Of a DNA stretch of 64,000 nucleotides, positions 55,071-64,000 are shown in pieces. The stretch is from contig NW_004454216.1 of the NCBI RefSeq assembly GCF_000283155.1, positions 13,046,818 through 13,110,817 on the forward strand, given 5' to 3'. Position numbers and translations under genes: made by a program. The notes under the pieces were generated by a model, which was given only the letters and a program-made list of their open reading frames with translations, ran no database searches and was not told the DNA's origin. Numbering within the stretch: the first letter of the stretch is position 1; each line of letters begins with the position of its first letter. The DNA is from Ceratotherium simum simum (Eukaryota; Chordata; Mammalia; Perissodactyla; Rhinocerotidae).

Positions 55071-56150
55071 TTGTTATTTGCCAAACACAACCAAAAAAGG
55101 CTTAAAATTTGAGACACAAAGCAATCTTTTTCTTTTCCTTTTATTGATTTGTTTTAAATTTTAGGTATCCTATTTTTAATTTTAAAGAGCTCTAGTCTCC
55201 CATTGTTCCTTTTCAATAGCGCTCTGTTCTTTGTTGATGTAAACTCATTTCTCAGAGAATGGTAACACTTTATTACACCCTGCACTGCCTCTATTTCCTC
55301 TGTATTCCTGTTTTGTTCTGTCTGTTTTTCTTGTTAGAGGATTCTCCCAAAGGGTGGTGATTCTTGGTTGTCTGTTCATGTTATGAGTGAGGCAGTAGAA
55401 AGTTGTTTGAAAGCCTTGGGTCAGAGGAACTTATCTGCTGATAACTCACTGCAGGGTAATCTGAGGAGACTCAGCCTTTTCATTAGGAGCCCTCACATTT
55501 GTGGTGTCTTTTCTTCCGGATGATTTGATCTTTTTCTAGGGAAGACTCTTCTAATATACTGCCCCGGGGTGGGGGTTTAAGCCCAGCTCATGGCATTCTA
55601 GAAGCAGGGAGGAAGAAGGGTGCTGGGACCACTATTCACTGTGAAACTTCACTTCTGCAGTCCTGCTGTCTGCTCCATGTTCCCACCCCCTGCCTCCAAG
55701 TTATGCCTGGTGTCTTAAGTCTGGAACCTTCAGGTTCGATTTCTCCAGAGAATAAACCCCTCATCTTTCAGGGAAGTGGTGGTGGGGGTGGTGGGGGAGG
55801 GGGAAGGACAACTACCACGCTGGGACTGGTGGTTGGGGGAAGCCTATGGATCTAACCTCTTTACATACAGACTTTCCTTTTAATGTGTCCTTTCCAGTTG
55901 CTATAAGTGCAACAGTGTGTGTTGTTGGCAACATAAGGCACCATCACCTCTACAGAACCCAGCCTATGGGTGAACTGGAAACCAGCCTTCTTTAGGAATT
56001 CTAGAAAAGTCACATTGCAAAAACATCTAATCACTAAAAAATATTCTGTACAGGAAATCGCTTTTTACTAGTTTTCAAAGGGTTATTTTCATGTAAAATA
56101 AAGATACAGCAATAAGAGCCTTAACGTTTCCACTTGATGGTCCTTTTCTG
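55071..56150. other. unassigned; G-rich tract at 55771-55803
   Basis: No gene or named repeat. At 55771-55803 the plus strand is GGGAAGTGGTGGTGGGGGTG followed by GTGGGGGAGGGGG, enough G runs to allow a G-quadruplex. 55130-55560 may be antisense old LINE sequence but is not callable. Confidence 0.45.
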
Positions 56151-56167
56151 TTGTTGTTGTTGTTGTC
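56151..56167. repeat. (TTG)n microsatellite
   Basis: Five to six perfect TTG units. Confidence 0.9.
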
Positions 56168-56443
56168 AGACATTGCTAAGGAGTAAGGTCTTTTTTTCTT
56201 TTCTTTCCACATAGGTATAAAAAACACCTGTCCATCTCCAGGTTTTGTTGATTTTGTTTCCTAGTTTTCTCACTTTCTATTTCCTGTACCCTGGTCAAAC
56301 CACTCTCATTGCTCACTGGCTCTGATGAAAATGCAAATACTGTCCACTCTTTCACTGCAGCCTTTCTTGGCTTATCCCCAACCATTCCTCACACTGCCGC
56401 CATAATGATGGCTTAAAAACAGGCATAGTCATAACCCTAAAGC
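56168..56443. other. mostly unassigned; possible short L2 piece
   Basis: 'CCATAATGATGGCTTAAAAA' near 56400 resembles the L2 phrase 'gccagagtgatctttttaaaa'. Confidence 0.4.
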
Positions 56444-56605
56444 AGAGATTCCTAACCTGAAATCATTCATGGTTGGTGACTTTAGAAGTCTGTGAGTCCC
56501 CTGAATTATAGACAAAAATTGTGTTTATGATTATTTTACTTCAGGGGAGAATCATTGGTATTTTATCATATCCTTGGAAGAGGCTGTGATACCCCCACTC
56601 CACAG
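56444..56605 (+). mobile_element. hAT-Charlie-type element, second copy
   Basis: 'AGAGATTCCTAACCTGAAAT', 'GTCTGTGAGTCCCCTGAATT', 'AAAATTGTGTTTATGATTAT' and 'TCAGGGGAGAATCATTGG' match the same family as 49060-49215, here with the left end ('aggggttcttaacctggggtcc') visible. Confidence 0.72.
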
Positions 56606-57589
56606 AGAATTAAGATGATGAATAATGATGGGAATAGCTGATGATCTCAACACACACACCCACAAAAGTCTCCATTATTTATCTGAAAACGTGGTTACTA
56701 GAAATCCAAATGGCATCTGTGATTGATTGCTATTCTTTTCTCCTCATATAATGGTAGCAAAAGAAAGACTGTTAAGTGAAGTGTCTGTCAAAGTGAACCA
56801 CAAATATGTTCATTAGAAAACAGGCTGTTAAAATGGATCAAGTATTAATATATTTTGCATATCACAAAAGAGGCCTAAATCAAGGAAAGCTGTGGAGGAG
56901 TGGACAGCCATTTTTCAATTATATATGACCAGTGTGGCATTCTTTGATATCTTAGTCAGTAATTCAAAGGTCTGGAAATGCCACATCAGCCTATACACTT
57001 TGGCGTCACTGCTTTTAACACAGGCAGTGAGTCTGGAAATTCCCACCCCAATCAGAACATTCATGCTTTGACTTTTTCCTATTTGTGCAATTACCAAGAT
57101 TGCACCTCATTGAACACTTTCATGTTTATGCACATGAATATTTACTGGGAAATAAACCTGGGCATTAAAAATAAGTCCTCTAGCTTCCTTGACTTCATCA
57201 GGTTGTTTGTGGAGAGGCTATTTCACAGACACACAAGCCACAAATCAAAGGGATGTGACACCTTTTTATATTATCAGGCAACATGGTGAAGAAATAAATG
57301 AAATGGAGTTTGTGAACTTTATTACTCAGCGTGACAAGTTAATATGTGGGTGATGGTGTGCCGCTCCCAAATGAGATTTGTTGCCTCCTCAGAACTGTGT
57401 AAAATGTCTAAAGAGAGGGAAATTTCCATGCCATGGACAGTCTTGTTGGCTCTCCTGAGGAAGTCAGATTGGAAACTTATAAGTCCACAATCGTTTGCAG
57501 GCAATAAAGTGTATGACGTGGAGAGCAGGGAGAGACTGTGCTTGCATGAAGAATTTTAATGAGTTAAAGTTTCTTTTCTTATTAATTTC
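56606..57589. other. no recognised feature
   Basis: Frames at 56915-57097 (minus) and 56978-57289 (plus, 103 codons), and the opposed pair near 57322-57559, are without recognised content. Confidence 0.42.
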
Positions 57590-57939
57590 AGCAGAGGGAG
57601 GGCAGGGAGATAAGGAAGTCATCAATCTTTCAGATATCTTTTTCCTCTACAAAAGGCGATGGTTGATTTGGTACAAGCAGGAAGCCAAAAAATAGAATCA
57701 AATCAAACATGATTTTATAGTTGTTATCATTCCTAAGAATATCCGTACTCCCATCGGCATATGTCTTAGAGAGGAGAAGGCTATTGGAATTCCTGGTCTG
57801 TGCACTGAGGGGCTGTTGGTCATTTGGAAAGGATGTGCCTATTGGATATGACAGGCCTGCCCCAAGAGGCATTGCTGGGTCTGCTCCCAGACCTACTCAT
57901 GATTCAAGGCTGCGAGTCTCCTCTTTGCACATAAGACAG
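57590..57939 (+). other. possible non-coding or terminal exon (speculative)
   Basis: A pyrimidine-rich stretch ending 'TTTCTTTTCTTATTAATTTCAG' (last G near 57589) looks like a splice acceptor, and 'AAGACAGGTGAGTTATG' is a textbook donor with the cut after 57939. No single frame is open across the interval (stop near 57695), although 57721-58002 is open for 93 codons. Such pairs occur by chance in mammalian DNA. Confidence 0.2.
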
Positions 57940-58654
57940 GTGAGTTATGTTACTTGCTGGGTAAAAAGGAGGGCAGGAGATGAGTTACCTGAAGCTTCCT
58001 GACTCGTTATTATCCCCTTCAGTATTGACGTAATGTCAGGAGACGACCACTGGATCAGATAGAGCTGAAGCATTCTTTACAACCTGCCTACCGGGGCACA
58101 TCTGTCCTGCTGTGCTAGACTGTGCAGGTGGAAACCAGGTAAACTCAAACCAGTTGTCTGATTACATGGACCAACTGTTTTAATCGTGGCACAAGTAAGT
58201 GATGTTCTGTGTCAATTTCCATGTGTATACTTTGGAGGAAATTGTTATCTCATATTCTCATCTCATTTTTGCCAGAGGATACTTGGAAGTATTAGAAAAT
58301 TGTTTTGAAATCCGTGTTAAAACTTAAGATTGAGGCTCACAATAATTTTCCTCTTTATATGGGTATCCTCAGTTTAAATAGCTTTATATTTTTACCTTTT
58401 TGTTTAACAAATATAAAATAATTTGCTCCTATTTAGAGGCGCTAAAGTAGGATCATTGACAGGAAACTATAGTGTCCACTTGGCCCAGAATTTCTACATT
58501 TTTCTGAGATGACACTAAAACATTTGATCTAAAATAACACAATATTTCCCAGATCAGACCCTCATTCATTTTATTAATTCAAAAATTACTTAGCTACGAA
58601 AGATCAGAACTTGTAGTCTACCACTCAGTGAGCAGAATGGCCTTAAAAGGGACA
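57940..58654. other. no recognised feature
   Basis: No repeat or gene identified. Confidence 0.45.
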
Positions 58655-58820
58655 TTCGGTTGAATCCAAGAAAACATTGAGTGCCTGTTATATGTCAAAC
58701 CCTGTGAAAGGCATTGGGGAGAAAAAGGCAAATATTATACCATTTAGGAAATAAAGTAAAGATATTAACAAACAACTCTAATACAATGCGATATGTGCTA
58801 TGATAGGGAATTTGGTTGTG
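58655..58820 (-). repeat. L2 LINE 3' end
   Basis: 'AACATTGAGTGCCTGTTATA', 'TGTCAAACCCTGTGAAAGGC', 'ATTGGGGAGAAAAAGGCAAA' and 'GCGATATGTGCTATGATAGG' follow a reverse-complement L2 3' UTR. Confidence 0.75.
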
Positions 58821-61334
58821 AGATTTCAGTGTCTGTAGATTTCTGATTCACTTAATCTCATCTGCCAAAGAAGATATTTTTGCAGTGAGGAAATATCACC
58901 TCTGTTCACCAGTGGAAATTACTATTTATCAAGTTGTCATTTACTTGGATAGTTTTACCAGGTACTTCCTAACAGATGATATGGAGGGAAAACAAAACTG
59001 TTATCAGTAGAGCCACCTTTGACTTATAAACTATGATACTCATAACGTTTAGTGCATGGTGCATATGTAGCCTCCTGCCCATCTGGTGTTTGTTGAAGGA
59101 CTAAATAATTGCTTTCTATAGGATCTGGTACTAAAGCAAGTCTTCACTGTGATTAATTTTATTACTCTCTTCCTTAGGTCATTTTTTCCAAATGAGAATA
59201 TTTATTGAGTACAAACTTAATTGCTTCAGAGGTTTTCAGAAGAGGTATTATGGCTGTGCCCTTGATTTGCTCCTTATCCCAAGGCTGAATTTTAATTGAT
59301 CTTTTTTCCTCAGAGACTTTTTCAGTTTTATTTTTTACCACTTAGGAAAAAGAATCAGTTGCGTGTTCCAATCCAGGAAGTTCCTGAATTTCAGAACTCC
59401 GAATGAAGGGCAAGAAAGGAAGAATTAGGGGTGCCCCGTAATCTTCTCTGTGTATCTTCCTCATGCCTGCCACGTCAACAACTGGCACTGACACCCCAAG
59501 CCCTGTGCGGAGACTTCCTCCACAGTCACCTTCCTGCCACCCACAAAGAGCCTTGGCTCTTCACCCTCTTGCCTGCACAGCTTGACTTCCCCGTGTCATC
59601 TTGCCCTGTCGGGATCTGACACTCTTATCGCTGCTCTGGAAACCCCATGGGGCCTGATCTCTTTTCCTGGTTTCTGGCACTCGCACTGGCTCAGCTCTCC
59701 CTCGGTTACTGTAGGCAGGAGTGCCCTGCCCCCTTGTCCAGCTCCTTAATGACGCAAGCTGGAAACCAATGTGTGAGCTGTCCCCAAAAGTGACCAGACC
59801 ATGTTGACCTAACAGAAGGAACATGGCAAGCCCAGAAGGAGCGCTCACAATGAAGGAGGCCTCGGATCTAGAGAAGGAACTCACTTTGGGATACTGGAAG
59901 CCTTCTGTGACTGGACACAATTTGTGTCCCTTTAGTTAAGAACCCCAGGGGACCTGGGTGGAGCCTAGTGAATTACTTGAAATGACAAGAGTTGTATGAC
60001 CTTAATAAGTAATATTATTTGACCTGAGTTTTTGATACAGATTCCTACTGCACAATGTTCTAAGGTCTGAGTTTTACAGAATAATTTCTCCTAAGTAAAT
60101 TGTACTCTTCTGAGTGGAGCCCAGGTAGCTAGTTATAACTGTGAAGAACTAATTTCTTTGTCTCCTTGGGGGAATGTTTAAAAATACATAAAGCAAAATG
60201 ATATCACCTTAAGTACATTGTGAGTTTAAAAGCACACAGTCAGCCCTGCCAAATTTCCCTTTGCCTCGGGGAATTAGAATAATTATATTATAAGTGCAGA
60301 CAAAGCAGGGTTTCTCTCACAGGCAGATTTTTGTGATTTTACTCTGAATTTTTGTTTAGGAATTTTTTTTTGGTTTCTCAGAGGAGCTGAGTTAAGTTGC
60401 TGCAGTGAGGCCAGAGGGGGGCACCAAATAATCATGATTGATAGAGTGGTTTGCCTGAGCAGCTGTGGGAGGCGCAGGCATCGGGCCTGTGAAGTCTCTG
60501 TTTTGAGCATTTTGGGCGGAAAGCATATTGAAGTCTCTCTGTTTACTGAATTATCGTCAAACCAGGAGCCGACACCCCAGCTTTGGTGGCTCAGAACGTG
60601 CTCAACTGATGGAGAAGCAGCCCTTGGCAGGATCTGTGGTTGCAAACATTTTAGAAAGCCTCTGCACTCTTGTCAACTCTTTTCTTATTTCACTAATCAG
60701 AGCAGAACTGTGGGAAGAATAGAGAAACTTTGCCACATCCTTGGAAGGTGCTGGGATGGGTCTTTCTTGATCTTTCTCTGCGAGGCAGAGAACTGATAGG
60801 CAGTTTTCCAGCTTAGTTGTTCTTGATAAGTTGCTGAAATTTCTCTTCAGTCTTCAGTAAAGGGGATACATTTAACACGTTTTAAAATTCATCCTCATCT
60901 TTGGCTATCTGAGAAAAGTCTGCTTCCTTTGCCGTATTTCCTCAGCAGGACTTCTAAGTATTCCACCACAATTGTTGCAGTTAATTGGGGATGGAAAAGT
61001 CATGTTTCCTGTTGTTGGTACTTACTACCCCTTGTGATCTGTATTTTGCTTACCTGTCTTGATTTGTAGTGGATTAATTGAAGGCAGGGGCTAGGATGAA
61101 GGCAAAGAGATTGGAATTTCCTCTGTTCATGGAGAAGGATATAGGTATGCTTACTCTGTTTTTTTGTCAATACTTGATGGGTTCCAATTCTTCTTGCCAA
61201 ATACATGTGAATGCCAAAAGTGAGTAGCTATGCTCATGTGAGGTATGACTCGTTTAAACCCGGACTCTCATTTGTCACTTCAATTCTCCTTTTTGAATAT
61301 CAGTATGGTTTAGGGGTATTTCGAAATGTCAACA
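58821..61334. other. unassigned; GC-richer 59430-59900 and 60360-60660
   Basis: 2.5 kb with no named repeat. 59561-59920 (minus, 119 codons) and the opposed frames 60283-60645 (minus, 120 codons) and 60434-60796 (plus, 120 codons) are open but unrecognised. Opposed frames of similar length suggest composition rather than a gene. Confidence 0.4.
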
Positions 61335-61960
61335 TAAATAATCCACAATCAACCTATAAATCAAAATTGGGGTGAGTTTATTATGAGCCCACTTTTGAGG
61401 ACCATAGCCCAGGGATTTCCTTCCCTAAGGAAGGAAGGGCACCAAAGAAGTGAGGTGTACAGAGCAGTTATATACCATCAAAGAGCATGTATCACATATG
61501 ATTGCAATGTCCTTTTTGCAATAGCCACAAGATTGCCCTGCCAGATTGCCCTGCCAGAATAGCTACTGATGGACACATCGGGTAGTAGGTCTGCTGTCTC
61601 GATGGGCGTGGCTGGTGTCAGGTCTGTTGTCTCTAGTCCGGTGGTCACAGGATGAGTGCAGCAATCAAATCCTAGCCTAGGGAGAAATGCTTATCCTTAA
61701 GGAAATGCCAATGTGCAGGACGTTGCATCCTTATCTTCAGGGCATTTACTCTTCTCTTTGGGACATGGTAAAACAGATACACAATGCGTGTTTAAAGGTG
61801 ACAGGCCCTTTTGGAAAAACAAACTCAGGCTGAATTAGTTTTACCCCAAATGGCTTCCTCATATGCTCCAATATATCCTATTGCTTGCCATTTATTTATC
61901 AAAAGCATCATTTATTGTCTCTTTTCAAAAGGTAAAATCTGCTTATTTTCTTTCCTGTTA
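61335..61960 (-). mobile_element. putative old LTR
   Basis: 'GTGAGTTTATTATGAGCCCA', with AATAAA on the minus strand, then 'GACCATAGCCCAGGGATTTC', and LTR-like short blocks to about 61960. A 13-bp unit AGATTGCCCTGCC is tandemly duplicated at 61530-61542 and 61543-61555. The ends are not defined and the family is not named, so this is a tentative call. Confidence 0.4.
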
Positions 61961-62059
61961 TAGGGGTACATGACAAGTGAACCAATGCAGGCGGAACAAT
62001 TCTGACTCAGGGAGACAGAGCCTATGAGGATCCTAATCATGCTGGCCCCTTTATATGCC

Positions 62060-62322
62060 CACATTTTAGCTTAGTGTTTAAGAACTTGGACTCCAGAGCC
62101 AGACTGCCTGAGTATGAATCTAGGCTCTGCTTCACTATCTGTATGGTCTTGGCAGGGTACTCAGCCTCTCTGTGCCTCGGTTTCCTTATCTGTAAAGTGG
62201 AGTAATGGTAGTATCATAGGATCATTGTGAGAATTAAGTGAGTTATTATATGTAAAGCAGTTAGAACAGAACCTGGTGTGTAGTGTTTCATCAGTACATG
62301 CTAAATAAATGTTTAAAGGCAA
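62060..62322 (+). repeat. MIR SINE, full length, well preserved
   Basis: 'GTGTTTAAGAACTTGGACTC', 'CAGAGCCAGACTGCCTGAGT', 'CCTCTCTGTGCCTCGGTTTC', 'ATTGTGAGAATTAAGTGAGT' and 'AGTACATGCTAAATAAATGT' match MIR end to end with few changes. The minus frame at 62161-62352 is MIR-derived. Confidence 0.97.
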
Positions 62323-62554
62323 TGTAAAACCTATTATGCCAGTCTTACACAATTTTTATTTCTCCAGGGAAATTCACCCTCGGGTGATGTTTATGTGGGC
62401 GTATATTGACTTAGGTGTTTCCTGTACTCAGCTTCCTGGCTAGTATTTCAGGACTCTACTGCTGTCTCTCCTGCACATAGAAACCTTTGAGAGAGAAGGA
62501 ATGGAACCACCAAAATCTTGTACAAAGATCATATTACAACTGACTCCTCAACAT

Positions 62555-62665
62555 AATTTATTTAACAAACATTTATACAGCACTTACTATGTGCCATGCG
62601 CTGTTTTAAACACTATGCAAATATTAACTCATTTATCCTCATTATTACATGAGAATATTTGTTGA
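62555..62665 (-). repeat. MIR SINE 3' part
   Basis: 'CAAACATTTATACAGCACTT', 'ACTATGTGCCATGCGCTGTT' and 'AATATTAACTCATTTATCCT' match a reverse-complement MIR 3' end. It faces the full-length MIR about 230 bases away. Confidence 0.92.
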
Positions 62666-62694
62666 ATTTCAATTAAGTGATGTGGGATAATCCT

Positions 62695-62748
62695 CTATCC
62701 CAGTGTCTCACATGATAATCCTTCAATAAATAGTAGCTGAAGGAATGA
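62695..62748 (+). repeat. L2 LINE 3' tail
   Basis: 'CCCAGTGTCTCACATGATAA', 'TCCTTCAATAAATAGTAGCT' and 'GAAGGAATGAATA' fit the L2 tail. Confidence 0.6.
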
Positions 62749-63767
62749 ATACCTGTGAGTGACTCAATCAGTCAGTCTATCTTGTTTGCTATCAAAAAGC
62801 AAACAACACACCAAGACGTTATATTGAGTAGCCTGATGTATTCTCAGAAACTGGAAACAATTGAGACTCTTCTTCCACAACTGTATTCAATTTGTACTGA
62901 AGAGACTAAAGTAGCCTAAAGGTTCCTGTCCCTTTCTCAATCTTAAATCACTTTTTATTTTAATATTAAGTTTACATCTTTAGATGTCATAGAATAGACA
63001 AAGTATTTGGTGACTTTGAGTGACCCTAAAAATTCCAGTCCAGTTTGGACACCCTTGTTTGTGTGTAGCCCTGGGATGGAGGGGCAGTCTCCTCACTGCA
63101 TGTTGAAGGTTTGTTGATGTAGATGAGGCGCAGAGTGATGAAAAGAGGATATCACAGGAAAGTCTAGATTTCAGTTGTGAACTGAAGCCTCATGTTTTGG
63201 CAATACGGACAGGGGCACGCCCTTAGGAGCAACAGGTTTCCAGTAGGGATTATGGCACCTTCCAGCCTTAAGGGACACATCTGAACTCTGTCTCCAGAGA
63301 TAAGAGGTACAAGCTGTTCTTCTTAGATACCAATAAACGTCTTAGAGGATGCCTGGACATCTCAGGATGATATGAGGCTGACCCCCCAGAGGAAAGATAT
63401 TGGACTTGTTTATTTATACCTATCTTTTTTATTTATACTTATCCATGTAGGTATTTGATAAAAATTTAGGTGGCTCAACAAATTTTTGTGAGAAAAATAT
63501 TGAATGGAAGTAGAAGCTTGAGTATTGTACTTCAACATGCCGTTGGGGTGCTCATCTCATTCTTAGCATGCCAGTCTGTGAAGTAGGACCCTCAAGTTTC
63601 AGTTTACATGTATATCCACTCCGTGATTGAAAGGCTTCTGAAAGGCTTTAGTCTAAAACTGATCTGATTAGATGGATGCATCTTTCCAAGCTACAGTGCT
63701 CGAGTTTATGAGTATAGTAATAGTGATATAATGGACTTTCACAGGATATTTTAAGCTCCCTAGGATC
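62749..63767. other. no recognised feature
   Basis: Single-copy-looking sequence with no gene or named repeat. Confidence 0.45.
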
Positions 63768-63815
63768 TTATTGTTAGGCACACATAGTAGGTTCCCAATA
63801 AATATTTGATGGAAA
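63768..63815 (+). repeat. L2 LINE 3' tail
   Basis: 'AGGCACACATAGTAGGTTCC' and 'CAATAAATATTTGATGG' are the last bases of L2. Confidence 0.8.
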
Positions 63816-64000
63816 ATTAATATATTTTAATATATAATTTCTTGAGTGTGCTATTCCATTTTGGCACATTGCCAAGTATAATATTGACTAGAAAATTCTG
63901 TAAAGGGTTCATTTTTGACTAAATTTAAAGCCTTTTTGAGGTACGTAGAGGTGCCTTTGTCTTCACACAGCTTGGAATACAATAAGTTGTTTTTACATAG
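63816..64000. other. no recognised feature
   Basis: AT-rich end of window. Confidence 0.5.

Noticed and set aside
1..64000. CRISPR arrays, operons, phage or plasmid features
   Set aside because: The sequence is mammalian nuclear DNA; no regularly spaced identical repeats or dense coding arrangement exists.
1..64000. CpG-island promoter
   Set aside because: CpG is depleted throughout; the richest spots (about 7130-7300, 36510-36550, 29270-29380) are short, and two of them are SINE heads.

Overview
This is vertebrate nuclear DNA, and I see no intact protein-coding gene in it. The best clue to the host is five copies of a tRNA-derived SINE whose head reads GGGCCGGCCCTGTGGCTTGG or the reverse complement. 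That head and its body match my memory of the equine repetitive elements (ERE) of Perissodactyla. Together with MIR, L2, MLT1 and MER5A, this points to a horse-, rhino- or tapir-like mammal. The window looks like intergenic or deep intronic sequence: AT-rich, rich in old transposon remnants, with no CpG island and no open frame that I can tie to a known protein. All family names are from memory of consensus sequences, not from a database search, and most boundaries are good to about 10-30 bases. Exact boundaries are given only where target-site duplications could be read.

Layout. 0-8 kb: decayed L2, MIR and L1 3' ends, including an ERE with a 13-bp duplication inside an L1, and an old L1 split by a younger L1 piece plus about 520 bases of GC-richer DNA that I cannot assign. 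8-21 kb: mostly unassigned DNA with scattered MIR and L2, an AT minisatellite and a small palindromic element. 21.5-23.7 kb: an MLT1-type LTR inside a MIR, followed by L2 reverse-transcriptase remnant on the minus strand. 23.7-26.5 kb: nothing recognised apart from one odd open frame. 26.6-33.55 kb: one nearly full-length, inactive old L1 on the minus strand, itself inserted in a MIR and later hit by three EREs. 35-38 kb: another L1 3' end with a CCTT microsatellite at its tail, L2, a young-looking ERE with a 16-bp duplication, and a complete MER5A with 8-bp duplications. 38-45 kb: mostly unassigned with MIR, L1 and L2 pieces. 45.7-48.1 kb: two MaLR LTRs, one nested in an older repeat and the other splitting a degenerate GTGAGT-type array of about 1 kb. 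49-56.6 kb: hAT fragments, an MLT1 end, a long L2 with a second palindromic element inside it, and a likely solo LTR with an internal duplication. 57-64 kb: few repeats, a putative LTR at 61.3-62 kb and a well-preserved MIR at 62.06 kb.

The insertions give a relative order: MIR and L2 first, then L1M, MLT1 and MER5A, then ERE. I found no convincing new biological system. The items most worth checking are the degenerate array at 46.7-48.1 kb, the unassigned block inside an L1 at 6.96-7.48 kb, the palindromic element family, and two minus-strand open frames near 26.3 and 52 kb.
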